From: Oscillospiraceae bacterium
Lineage (GTDB): Bacteria > Bacillota > Clostridia > Oscillospirales > Oscillospiraceae
Length of the DNA: 47,013 nucleotides
Assembly: GCA_015067885.1 (NCBI GenBank)
Contig: SVLO01000016.1
Coordinates: forward strand, 1-47,013
Direction: 5' to 3'
Within the stretch, counting starts at the first letter, position 1; every line of letters begins with the position of its first letter. The translations under genes and the position numbers were made by a program. Positions 24,545 through 32,383 of the stretch are shown here, in pieces. The notes beneath the pieces were generated by a model. That model was not told the DNA's origin. It did no database searches and worked only from the letters and a program-made list of their open reading frames with translations.

Positions 24545-26617
24545 ATGAGCTATTCTGTACAAAACATCCGCAACGTCTGCCTGCTGGGTCACGGTGGTAA
24601 CGGAAAGACCGCCCTGGCAGAAAGCCTGCTTTACATGACCGGCGCCCTGGACCGCATGGGCAAGGCCACGGACGGCAACACCGTGTGTGACTTCGACCCG
24701 GAGGAGATCAAGCGCCAAATCTCCATCACCACCGCCGTCGCCCCCATCGAGTACAAGGGCTGCAAGATCAACATTCTGGACACTCCGGGCAGCGCCGGCT
24801 TCGCCGGTGAGGTGGTGGCCGCCCTGCGCGCCGCCGACGCCGCCATCATCGTCTGCTCCGCCAAGGACGGTATCTCCGTCGGTTTGGAGAAGGCGTGGAA
24901 GTACTGCGAAGAGCGCAATATGCCCCGCTTTATCTACATCTCCAAGACCGATGAGGACAACTCCGACTACAACGCCACCTTCGACGCCCTGCGCGAGCGG
25001 TACGGCAACAAGATCGCTCCCGTGGTGGTCCCCATTTGGGACGACAATAAGAAGGTCACCGGCATCATCGACGTGCTGAACAAGCGCGCCTACGAGATGC
25101 AGAACCTCAAGCGCGTGGAGATCAACATCCCCGAGGGCAAGGACACCGTCATCACCGAGTTCAACGACGCTCTGAAAGAGTCCGTGGCCGAGACCAGCGA
25201 GGAGTTCATGGACAAGTTCTTCTCCGGCGAGGACTTTACCTATGCCGAGATGATCCAGGGTCTGCGTCAGGGCGTGCGTGACCTGTCCCTGTTCCCCGTG
25301 CTGTGCGGCTCCGCCGTGAACTGCATGGGTTCCCTGATGCTGATGGACTACATCGTGGACCTGCTGCCCAACCCCATGGAGGGCAACTACCACCGCGCCA
25401 CCACCCAGGACGGCGAGAGTGAGGAGTTCGTAGTCTCCCCCGGCGGCGTTCCCACCGCCTTCGTGTTCAAGACCGTGGCCGACCAGTACGGCAAGTTCTC
25501 CTTTATCAAGGTCCTGTCCGGTGAGATCACCTCCGATATGCCCCTGGTCAACTCCCGCACCGGCGACAGCGAGAAGCTGGGCCGCCTGTACGAGATGCGC
25601 GGCAAGAAGGCTACCGAGGTCAAGGTCCTCTCCTGCGGCGACATCGGCGCCATCGGCAAGATGGACAAGGTCAAGACCGGCGACACCCTGTGCGACACCC
25701 GCAAGGTGGTCAGCCTGAAGGCTCTGCCCTTTGCCGAACCCTGCTACCAGGTGGCCGTGTCCCCCAAGACCCGCGGCCAGGAGGATAAGGTGGCCCAGGG
25801 TCTGGCCCGCCTGAACGAGGAAGATCCCACCTTCACCGTAGTCAACAACGCCGAGACCCATCAGATGGTGGTCACCGCCGCCGGCGACATCCACGTGGAT
25901 GTGCTGATGGCCAAGCTGAAGAGCCGCTTCAACGTGGAAGTGGATCTGAAGGAACCCCGCGTCCCCTACCGTGAGAAGATCCGCAAGACCGTATCCAAGC
26001 AGGGCCGCCACAAGAAGCAGACCGGCGGTTCCGGCCAGTTCGGTGACGTGTGGATCCGGTTCGAGCCCAACTTTGACGAGGAGCAGATGGTCTTCGCTGA
26101 GGAGGTCTTCGGTGGCTCCGTACCCAAGAACTACTTCCCCGCTGTGGAAAAGGGCCTGCGCGAGGCCTGCGTCCACGGTCCCCTGGCCGGCTACCCCGTG
26201 GTCAACCTGAAGGCCGTGCTGTACGATGGCTCCTACCACCCCGTGGACTCCTCCGAAATCGCGTTCAAGACCGCCGCTCAGCTGGCCTACAAGGCCGCCA
26301 TGCCCGAGGCCAACCCCGTGCTGATGGAGCCTGTTGGCGAGCTGAAGGTCACCGTACCCGACAGCTACATGGGCGACGTCATCGGTGACCTGAATAAGCG
26401 CCGCGGCCGCGTGATGGGTATGACTCCCATCGACGGCGGCGAGCAGGTCATTGAGGCCGAGGTCCCCATGGCCGAGATGATGTCCTACGCCATCGACCTG
26501 CGCGCCATGACCCAGGCCCGCGGTTCCTACACCTTCCACTTTGTCCGCTACGAGGATTGCCCCCCTGCCGCTCAGGAGAAGGCCATCGCCGCAGCCAAGG
26601 CGATGGAGGAAGAGTAA
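24545..26617 (+). CDS. Elongation factor G-like GTPase (EF-G2 type)
   Basis: A 690-residue translational GTPase with all five EF-G domains. G1 is GHGGNGKT at 15-22, G2 region KRQISITTAV, G3 DTPGSAGF at 79-86, and G4 SKTD at 133-136 instead of NKxD. Domain IV ends in VDLKEPRVPYREK and domain V carries GDVIGDLNKRRGRVMGM. The sequence order fits the EF-G-like group called EF-G2, usually DTPGY or DTPGH; here residue 83 is Ser, so the catalytic His of true EF-G is missing. It is therefore probably not the main translocase; a normal fusA with rpsL/rpsG is expected elsewhere. AAGGAGTGG precedes the ATG. Role in this organism unknown. Confidence 0.85.
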   Translation: MSYSVQNIRNVCLLGHGGNGKTALAESLLYMTGALDRMGKATDGNTVCDFDPEEIKRQISITTAVAPIEYKGCKINILDTPGSAGFAGEVVAALRAADAAIIVCSAKDGISVGLEKAWKYCEERNMPRFIYISKTDEDNSDYNATFDALRERYGNKIAPVVVPIWDDNKKVTGIIDVLNKRAYEMQNLKRVEINIPEGKDTVITEFNDALKESVAETSEEFMDKFFSGEDFTYAEMIQGLRQGVRDLSLFPVLCGSAVNCMGSLMLMDYIVDLLPNPMEGNYHRATTQDGESEEFVVSPGGVPTAFVFKTVADQYGKFSFIKVLSGEITSDMPLVNSRTGDSEKLGRLYEMRGKKATEVKVLSCGDIGAIGKMDKVKTGDTLCDTRKVVSLKALPFAEPCYQVAVSPKTRGQEDKVAQGLARLNEEDPTFTVVNNAETHQMVVTAAGDIHVDVLMAKLKSRFNVEVDLKEPRVPYREKIRKTVSKQGRHKKQTGGSGQFGDVWIRFEPNFDEEQMVFAEEVFGGSVPKNYFPAVEKGLREACVHGPLAGYPVVNLKAVLYDGSYHPVDSSEIAFKTAAQLAYKAAMPEANPVLMEPVGELKVTVPDSYMGDVIGDLNKRRGRVMGMTPIDGGEQVIEAEVPMAEMMSYAIDLRAMTQARGSYTFHFVRYEDCPPAAQEKAIAAAKAMEEE

Positions 26618-26626
26618 TTTCCATGC

Positions 26627-26659
26627 AAAATGCCCACCCCTTTGGGGTGGGCATTTTTT
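26627..26659 (+). terminator. Terminator of the EF-G-like gene
   Basis: AAAATGCCCACCCC / GGGGTGGGCATTTT with loop TTT and T run. Confidence 0.9.
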
Positions 26660-26745
26660 GTTATATGTATCCAAACATACATAAATGCGGGAAATTCCGC
26701 CTGTTGTAGAGGGACACAAGTCCCACACAAAAGGAGGAATTTATT

Positions 26746-27192
26746 ATGGCAAGCAATCATACCCCGGAATATGGGCTGAACCAGTGGTCCCTGGAGGACA
26801 GCGTGGTCATGGAGGAATTCAACACCGACAACCGCAACATCGAGCAGGCGCTGCTGGCGCTGAAAGCCGCCCTGCCCAAGTTTCAGACAGGTAGCTACGT
26901 GGGTACCGGCACTTGCGGTGAAAGCAATCCCAAGTCCCTGACCTTTTCCTTTCTCCCCAAGCTGGTGCTGATCATGCAGGGTGCGTCTGCTGCATCCAAC
27001 ATGGGTATTATGACCTGTATGCAGGGCGTTCCCGCCGCAATGGTGTCCTACGACTGGCCCAATACCACCGATTTCAAGCCCTACATCGTCCCCCTGACCT
27101 GGGCCGGCAACACCCTTTCCTGGCAGGGCATCGATGCCAGCCGGAATTACAATCAAGAGGGCCTGACCTATTACTATATGGCAATCGGCTGA
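26746..27192 (+). CDS. Orphan phage tail-like protein, unknown function
   Basis: A 148-residue protein. Residues 1-45 (ASNHTPEYGLNQWSLEDSV, then EEFNTDNRNIEQALLALKAA) match an N-terminal pattern I have seen in Clostridia phage-tail or tail-fibre-like proteins. The rest has the FQTGSYVGTGTCGESNPKSL and PKLVLIMQG segments of tail-fibre tips. Aromatic-rich ends (YYYMAIG). AAAGGAGG is 8 bases upstream of the ATG. No other phage gene, integrase or attachment site is nearby, and it has its own terminator. It may be a domesticated remnant or a small secreted/structural gene; this is inference. Confidence 0.6.
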   Translation: MASNHTPEYGLNQWSLEDSVVMEEFNTDNRNIEQALLALKAALPKFQTGSYVGTGTCGESNPKSLTFSFLPKLVLIMQGASAASNMGIMTCMQGVPAAMVSYDWPNTTDFKPYIVPLTWAGNTLSWQGIDASRNYNQEGLTYYYMAIG

Positions 27193-27197
27193 ACCCA

Positions 27198-27233
27198 CAC
27201 CCCGCAGGAAAACTCCTGCGGGGTGATTTTTTG
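27198..27233 (+). terminator. Terminator of the tail-like gene
   Basis: CACCCCGCAGGA / TCCTGCGGGGTG with loop AAAC and ATTTTTTG tail. Confidence 0.88.
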
Positions 27234-27267
27234 TTTCGGGCCACCGGGGACGGCCCGCGCGTTATAC

Positions 27268-27308
27268 GCCCCCTCACCCACCGCTGCGCGGTCCCCCCAA
27301 GGGGGAGG
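27268..27308 (+). repeat. Two-hairpin dispersed repeat, divergent copy 4
   Basis: CCCCTCACC head, stem ACCGC/GCGGT, then CCCCCCAAGGGGGAGGG. The order matches the family at 6786 and 8734, with the second hairpin shortened. Confidence 0.5.
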
Positions 27309-27320
27309 GTTTGCATAGAG

Positions 27321-27355
27321 AAAAACAACCCCCACTCCCGAAGGAGTGGGGGTTG
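27321..27355 (-). terminator. Terminator of the SLH protein gene
   Basis: Stem CAACCCCCACTCC / GGAGTGGGGGTTG with loop CGAA; on the minus strand it is followed by TTTTTC, 44 bases beyond the stop codon. Confidence 0.88.
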
Positions 27356-27398
27356 AACTTATTGAGCTAAGTTTTTAAGGTTGCTTATCCGTTATGGA

Positions 27399-30065
27399 TT
27401 AGGCCTCGACCCACAGACCGGTCTCGGCGTCCTCAACCAGGACGGAGGTCACGAAGATGTGGGTAACCTTGATGTTGTTCATATCCTCATTGTCGATGAT
27501 GGCAGTGAAGATAACCTTGTACTCGGCCTTGTTGGCAGCAACGATGTCCTTCAGGGTCTCGAACTCGGCAACGTTGGACTCCTCCAGGGTGTCCTCGTCA
27601 CGCAGGTCGACGACAAAGGCGTTGGCAGCATCGTACAGGTCGATGTTGTCGGACATGATGGAGGACTCACCGAAGATACCGGAGAAGGTCTCGCCGGCGA
27701 AGATGAAGCCGCAATCATCAGCCTCAGCAGCACCCAGCTCGTAGATGCCGTCCTCGTTGATCTCGTAGTTACCGTAGAAGCCGGTAGCGTACTCGAAGTC
27801 GGTAACGATGGTCTTGAACTCGTTGGTGGAGGTGAAGAACACGGTGTACTCCTTACCATCCTCAACAGCGCTGAAGTCCTCGCCGTCCATGACGAAGATG
27901 TAATCCTCGGCCTTCAGGCTGATGGACTCGGCAACGATGACGATCATCTCAGCGATCATGTTCTCGTTCTCGTCCACAGAGGCAGCCAGGTACAGAGCGT
28001 CGTCCGCGCCGATGGCCTTGTTGATGGCACCGGTGTAGGTCTTGATCTCCAGCTCGTCGGTAGCCTCGCCGTTGTCCTCGACGACCACGAACTTGGTGTT
28101 GGCGGTCAGGAAGACGCGGCCCTCCTCGATGGTGACGTACTTGTCGTCCTTAGCCAGAGCGTCGGCCTCGATGGTGTAGACCTCGTTGTCCTGGAAGAAC
28201 TTGTCGGTATCGGCGTCAAAGGCGTAAACGTCCTTGGCGGGGGTAGCGACCATGATCTCGCGCTTGGCAGCTTCCTTCTCGGTAGCCTTCTTGAAGGTGT
28301 AGAAGCCGGGGGCGATGGACTCGCTGTAGTCGCCGTAGGTGTCAACACCGATCAGGATGGAGACCTCCTCGCCAGCGGCGTTGAAGCCCTGAGCGTAGTA
28401 GGAGTCGGTATCGGTGCCATAGACACCGGCGGTGGTAGCCTTGTAGTTGCTGACCACGAAGATGGCATCGTTCAGGCTGGCGGCGCCGGCAGTCTCGACC
28501 AGGCCGATCAGCTTGCCATCATAGATGTAAGCGTCATAGGTGAACTCGCTGCTGGCATCGGCGGTAGCGACCATGCCGTCAACGTTGAAGGCAACACCGG
28601 CCAGCTCGTAAGCGGTGCCGTTCAGGTAAGCGTAATCCTTGCCGTCCTTGGTAGCGGTCTTGGTGACCTTCTGGTCGGCGGTAGCGGTCAGCTTCTCAAC
28701 GTAGGTGACGCCCAGAACGTTCTTCACGACAACGATGTCGTCCTCGGCAATGCCGTCGTACTCAACGATGACGTCCTCGTCCTCGGTGTTCTTGTACAGG
28801 GTGGTGCCGATGCGGATGGACTCCTTACCGGGAGTGGTGGTCACGCGACCAACGGTCTCAACGGTGTAGGAGATGGGAGCGATAGCGGAGATGATCTTGC
28901 CGGTCTCGATGTCGATGACATAGGTAGCAGCGGTAGCAGTGTAAGCGTCCTCGTCATAGATGACGGTGTAGTCGCCAGCATTGCGGGTAGCGTCGAAGTC
29001 CCAAACCAGGATGCCGTCGGCCTCAACCTTGGTGGTGCCGAAAGCAGCGGTGTACTCCTTCTTGGCGTCGATGTCCTCAGCGACGACGACATACTCAGCC
29101 AGCTCGACCAGGCAGTAAGCCTCGCCGGGGTTCTTCTCGTTCTTGTACTGGTCAACGTAGTAACCGGTGACGTAGTGGCCCAGCATATCCAGACCGGTCT
29201 CCAGGTTCAGCTTGGTACCGTCGGACAGCTCGGTGTACTCCAGACCGGTGGCCTGGTTGCCAACAACGTAGACACCAGCAGCCTTGGAGATCTCGAACAC
29301 GGTCTCAGCCAGGGTGTCGTTCTTGATGGGCTGGATAGCCTCGGGACCCCAAGTGGGCTCGCCCTGGTCATCGGTGATAGCCTTGTCGGCGTAAGCAGCA
29401 GCGTCAGCCCAGGAATCGAAGACGATCTTGGAACCGGCAACGCTGTAGCCCTTGGTGCCCTCGGCGCTGTAGTTCAGAGCGTTCCAAACCATAACAGCCA
29501 GCTGATCGCGGGTCAGAGCGACGTTGGTAGCGGGGGCGGGCTTCAGCTCGCAGCCACCCTCCATGTCGAACAGCTCGATGTCCTCGGCAGCGGCCATGAC
29601 GGTCATGGGCCAGGTGCCGGCGCCGGCGTCAACGCCCAGCAGGTTGATCAGCATGGTGACAGCCTCAGCAGTGGTCACGGCGTTGCCGGGGCCAAAGGTG
29701 CCGTCGCCGTAGCCCTTGAACCAACCCTTCTCAACACCGAGGTTGATGTAGCCCTCGGCCCAACCGCCCTCGAAAGAGACGGTGTCGGTGAACTTGCCGC
29801 CACCCTTGTAGGTGTCAGCGTTCAGGTCGGAGCCGTAGAACATCTTGGAGATGACGGCGGCCATCTGGGCACGGGTAACAGTGCCCTTGGGGTCGAACTT
29901 GCCGTCGGAGCCAGCGAACAGGCCCAGACCGGCGGTGATCTCAACGGCTTCCTTGTTGACGATCTCGTCAGCATCAGCGAAAGCCGCGCTGGAACCGACG
30001 ACCATCATGCCCAGCAGCATAACGGAAGCCAGAGCCAGACTCAGAGCGCGCTTCAGGTTTCTCAT
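27399..30065 (-). CDS. SLH-domain surface protein
   Basis: An 888-residue exported protein. The signal peptide MRNLKRALSLALASVMLLG... ends after AFA (about residue 30) and matches a type recurrent in Oscillospiraceae SLH proteins. Three SLH-like repeats follow at about 31-83, 90-145 and 155-200. Their key TRAE motif reads VTRAQMAAV, TTAEAVTML and LTRDQLAVM. The remaining ~690 residues are acidic and beta-rich with repeated YVDQ/YDEDAYTAT-type strands, of no known catalytic family. SLH domains usually bind pyruvylated wall polymer, so a wall-bound surface or S-layer role is likely. AAAGGAGG is 8 bases upstream of the ATG. Strong codon bias suggests high expression. Confidence 0.85.
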   Translation of the reverse strand: MRNLKRALSLALASVMLLGMMVVGSSAAFADADEIVNKEAVEITAGLGLFAGSDGKFDPKGTVTRAQMAAVISKMFYGSDLNADTYKGGGKFTDTVSFEGGWAEGYINLGVEKGWFKGYGDGTFGPGNAVTTAEAVTMLINLLGVDAGAGTWPMTVMAAAEDIELFDMEGGCELKPAPATNVALTRDQLAVMVWNALNYSAEGTKGYSVAGSKIVFDSWADAAAYADKAITDDQGEPTWGPEAIQPIKNDTLAETVFEISKAAGVYVVGNQATGLEYTELSDGTKLNLETGLDMLGHYVTGYYVDQYKNEKNPGEAYCLVELAEYVVVAEDIDAKKEYTAAFGTTKVEADGILVWDFDATRNAGDYTVIYDEDAYTATAATYVIDIETGKIISAIAPISYTVETVGRVTTTPGKESIRIGTTLYKNTEDEDVIVEYDGIAEDDIVVVKNVLGVTYVEKLTATADQKVTKTATKDGKDYAYLNGTAYELAGVAFNVDGMVATADASSEFTYDAYIYDGKLIGLVETAGAASLNDAIFVVSNYKATTAGVYGTDTDSYYAQGFNAAGEEVSILIGVDTYGDYSESIAPGFYTFKKATEKEAAKREIMVATPAKDVYAFDADTDKFFQDNEVYTIEADALAKDDKYVTIEEGRVFLTANTKFVVVEDNGEATDELEIKTYTGAINKAIGADDALYLAASVDENENMIAEMIVIVAESISLKAEDYIFVMDGEDFSAVEDGKEYTVFFTSTNEFKTIVTDFEYATGFYGNYEINEDGIYELGAAEADDCGFIFAGETFSGIFGESSIMSDNIDLYDAANAFVVDLRDEDTLEESNVAEFETLKDIVAANKAEYKVIFTAIIDNEDMNNIKVTHIFVTSVLVEDAETGLWVEA

Positions 30066-30121
30066 GGATATTTCCTCCTTTAATTTTTGAGTGGGAACTT
30101 TCGTCCCTTATCTCTGTGTGT

Positions 30122-30150
30122 ACTATAACGCAAGCCCCTTTAACCGTCAA
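30122..30150 (-). promoter_or_regulatory. Promoter of the SLH protein gene
   Basis: Minus-strand TTGACG (30145-30150), 17 bases, TATAGT (30122-30127). Confidence 0.75.
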
Positions 30151-30306
30151 TAGGTTTTCACGATATGTAACACAACTGAAATATTTCCGAAATCTTGTGC
30201 CTGTCACAAGACCCGGACACAGATATAGACGCGGGGAAATTTATTTTGTTCCCGGGAGTGTGGTATATTTTTCGGGCAGCCAAACGGGGCCCGCCCAGTC
30301 GTCGTG

Positions 30307-30423
30307 CCCTACGGATGCGGGATAACCCTCTTCACTCATATCTCTTCCACTCTCACCCCCTCCGGCCCTTCTGCCACCTCCCCCGTCAAGGGGGAGCTGG
30401 CGCCGTAAGGCGACTGAGAGGGG
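30307..30423. repeat. Mixed dispersed repeats between SLH gene and RNase J
   Basis: CCCTACGGATGCGGGATAAC at 30307 belongs to the family at 6918/21833/37332. At 30373-30423 a minus-strand two-hairpin element is present: CCCCTCTCAGTC, GCC-TTAC-GGC, GCCAGCTCCCCCTTG and GGGGGAGGTGGC. No gene is seen in 30066-30483. Confidence 0.6.
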
Positions 30424-30429
30424 CAAACC

Positions 30430-30462
30430 AACACGCCGCAGGCAAGTTACCTGCGGCGTGTT
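30430..30462 (-). terminator. Terminator of RNase J
   Basis: AACACGCCGCAGG / CCTGCGGCGTGTT with a 7-base loop, 22 bases past the rnj stop codon; the minus-strand tail is GGTTTGCC, so weak. Confidence 0.65.
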
Positions 30463-30483
30463 TTCCGTACATTATATATAATG

Positions 30484-32142
30484 TTACACTTCCATGATGA
30501 CGGGCAGGATCATGGGGCTGCGCTTGGTCTTTTTATAGAGATACTCGCTCAGCTCGCTCTTGACGGCAGACTTCACCGCGGACCAGTCGGTGGCGTAGCG
30601 GCTGTCGATATGGAAGATGGCCTCCGCCGCCACACGGCGCAGTTCGTCCATCAGCTCCTCCGACTCCTTGACATAGATAAAACCCCGGGTAATGATGTCG
30701 GGACCGGAGACCAGGGCGCCGTCCTCGCCGGACATAGCCATGACCACGGCCAGCATACCGTCCTGGGCCAGGTGGCGGCGGTCACGCAGCACCGCGCTGC
30801 CCACGTCGCCCACGCCGTAGCCGTCCACGAAGACCTGACCGGCGGTAACGGTACCGGCCAGCTTGGCGCTGTCCCGGCTCAGCTCAATGACCCGGCCAAT
30901 GTCGCTGATGATAACGTTCTCGCCGGGCATACCCATCTCCCGGGCCAGGGCGGCGTGACGCTGGAGCATCCTCTGCTCACCGTGGACGGGGATGAAGAAT
31001 CGGGGCTTGACCAGGGCGTGGATGATCTTCAACTCCTCCTGGCAGGCGTGGCCGGACACGTGCAGAGGCAGACTGCGCTCGTTGACCACGTCGGCACCCT
31101 TGCGGCACAGCTCGTTGACCACGTTGCCGATGGCACTCTCGTTGCCGGGAATGGCGCTGGCGGAGATGATGATACGGTCGCCGGGCATAATGTCCACCTG
31201 TCGGTGGGTGGAGAAGGCCATACGACTCAGGGCGGACATGGTTTCCCCCTGGCTGCCGGTGGTGACGATGCACACCTTATCCTTGGGCAGCGTCTTGATT
31301 TTAGCGGGGTCCACCACCACACCCTCGGGGATGTTCATGTAACCCAGCTCCGCCGACACACGCATGGCGTTTTCCATGCTGCGGCCGGTAACGACCACCT
31401 TGCGGCCGTACCGGGCGGCTACGTCGATGATCTGCTGCATCCGGTCCACGTTGCTGGCGAAGGTGGTGACGATGATACGCTCCTGGCAGCCGCGGAACAG
31501 GGCGTCGAAGCTGGCGCCCACGCTGCGCTCGGTGTGGTTGTAGCCGGGGCGCTCCACATTGGTGGAGTCGGCCAGCAGGGCCAGCACCCCTTCGTTGCCC
31601 AACTGGCCCAGCCGGGCCAGGTCGATCATACCGCCCTGGACGGGGGTAGGGTCGATTTTGAAGTCGCCGGTGTGGATACAGGTGCCCACAGGACACTTGA
31701 TGGCGAAGGCCACCGCATCGGCGATGGAGTGGTTGACCCGGATGAACTCCACGCTGAATTTGCCCGCTTTGACCACGTCGCCCGCCTCGCAGGTGATCAT
31801 CTTCACCTTGTCCAGCAGGCGGTGTTCCTCCAGCTTCAGCTTCACCAGGCCCGCAGTCATGCCCGTGGCGTAGATGGGGGCGTTCACGTCCCGCAGGACG
31901 TAGGGCAGGGCGCCGATGTGGTCCTCGTGTCCGTGGGTGAGGAAAATGCCCCGGATCTTATTCTGATTTTTGATCAGGTAGCTCACGTCGGGAATGACCA
32001 CGTCGATACCGTACATATCGTCGTCGGGAAATCCCATGCCCACGTCCACCACAACGATGTCGCCGCCGTATTCGTAGACGGTCAGGTTCTTGCCGATCTC
32101 GTTCAGACCGCCAAGAGAAATGATTTTCAGTTTTTCTGCCAT
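30484..32142 (-). CDS. rnj: Ribonuclease J
   Basis: Metallo-beta-lactamase/beta-CASP RNase with endo- and 5'-3' exonuclease activity in mRNA turnover and 16S maturation. The 552 residues show MBL metal motif THGHEDH, HTGDFKID with the metal Asp, ADSTNVERPGYNHTE, the beta-CASP VTTGSQGETMSAL and LHVSGHACQEELK, and the C-terminal MLQRHAALAREMG region. The ATG at 32142 has AAAGGAG 5 bases upstream; the frame stays open further up but only within the leader. A second rnj paralogue is not in the window, so J1 versus J2 cannot be stated. Confidence 0.95.
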   Translation of the reverse strand: MAEKLKIISLGGLNEIGKNLTVYEYGGDIVVVDVGMGFPDDDMYGIDVVIPDVSYLIKNQNKIRGIFLTHGHEDHIGALPYVLRDVNAPIYATGMTAGLVKLKLEEHRLLDKVKMITCEAGDVVKAGKFSVEFIRVNHSIADAVAFAIKCPVGTCIHTGDFKIDPTPVQGGMIDLARLGQLGNEGVLALLADSTNVERPGYNHTERSVGASFDALFRGCQERIIVTTFASNVDRMQQIIDVAARYGRKVVVTGRSMENAMRVSAELGYMNIPEGVVVDPAKIKTLPKDKVCIVTTGSQGETMSALSRMAFSTHRQVDIMPGDRIIISASAIPGNESAIGNVVNELCRKGADVVNERSLPLHVSGHACQEELKIIHALVKPRFFIPVHGEQRMLQRHAALAREMGMPGENVIISDIGRVIELSRDSAKLAGTVTAGQVFVDGYGVGDVGSAVLRDRRHLAQDGMLAVVMAMSGEDGALVSGPDIITRGFIYVKESEELMDELRRVAAEAIFHIDSRYATDWSAVKSAVKSELSEYLYKKTKRSPMILPVIMEV

Positions 32143-32345
32143 GTTAGCTCCTTTGCAATGTAAGTAGGAAGCGGGCGCACAACAGCAAGGTCCAGCCCGC
32201 CCGCGTGTTCCGGTCCTGCCTGACCGAAAAATCGGGCGCGCTGCACCTGCGACAATGCAATGTGCTTCCTGTGGTTTTGGGCCGCCGCTGTATCGGCGGT
32301 CACGCATCTATCTTTAGGCACCGCAGTGCTTAAATACATCGTACT
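32143..32345 (-). promoter_or_regulatory. Long structured leader of rnj
   Basis: About 200 bases separate the start codon from the extended -10 TGCTATAAT (minus strand, -10 at 32352-32357; the -35 is poor). On the minus strand it can form CCGCCG-ATACAG-CGGCGG, GCAC-TGCG-GTGC and a long GCGGGCG...CGCCCGC hairpin. No known riboswitch pattern is recognised. A regulatory or processing role is inferred. Confidence 0.4.
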
Positions 32346-32383
32346 TCTCGCATTATAGCACATTTGCCGTGGAAAGTATAGTC

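Noticed and set aside
26746-27192. Prophage
   Set aside because: Only one tail-like gene; no integrase, capsid, terminase, lysis genes or attachment repeats nearby.
27381-30083. 900-codon open frame antisense to the SLH gene
   Set aside because: It is Gly/Val/Asp-rich and patternless with no ribosome binding site. It arises from the strong codon bias of the real gene, which has an SLH/signal-peptide protein, a promoter and a terminator.
32143-32307. N-terminal extension of RNase J into its leader
   Set aside because: The frame is open but unconserved, Cys/Arg-rich, and the ATG at 32142 has AAAGGAG and the conserved N-terminus.
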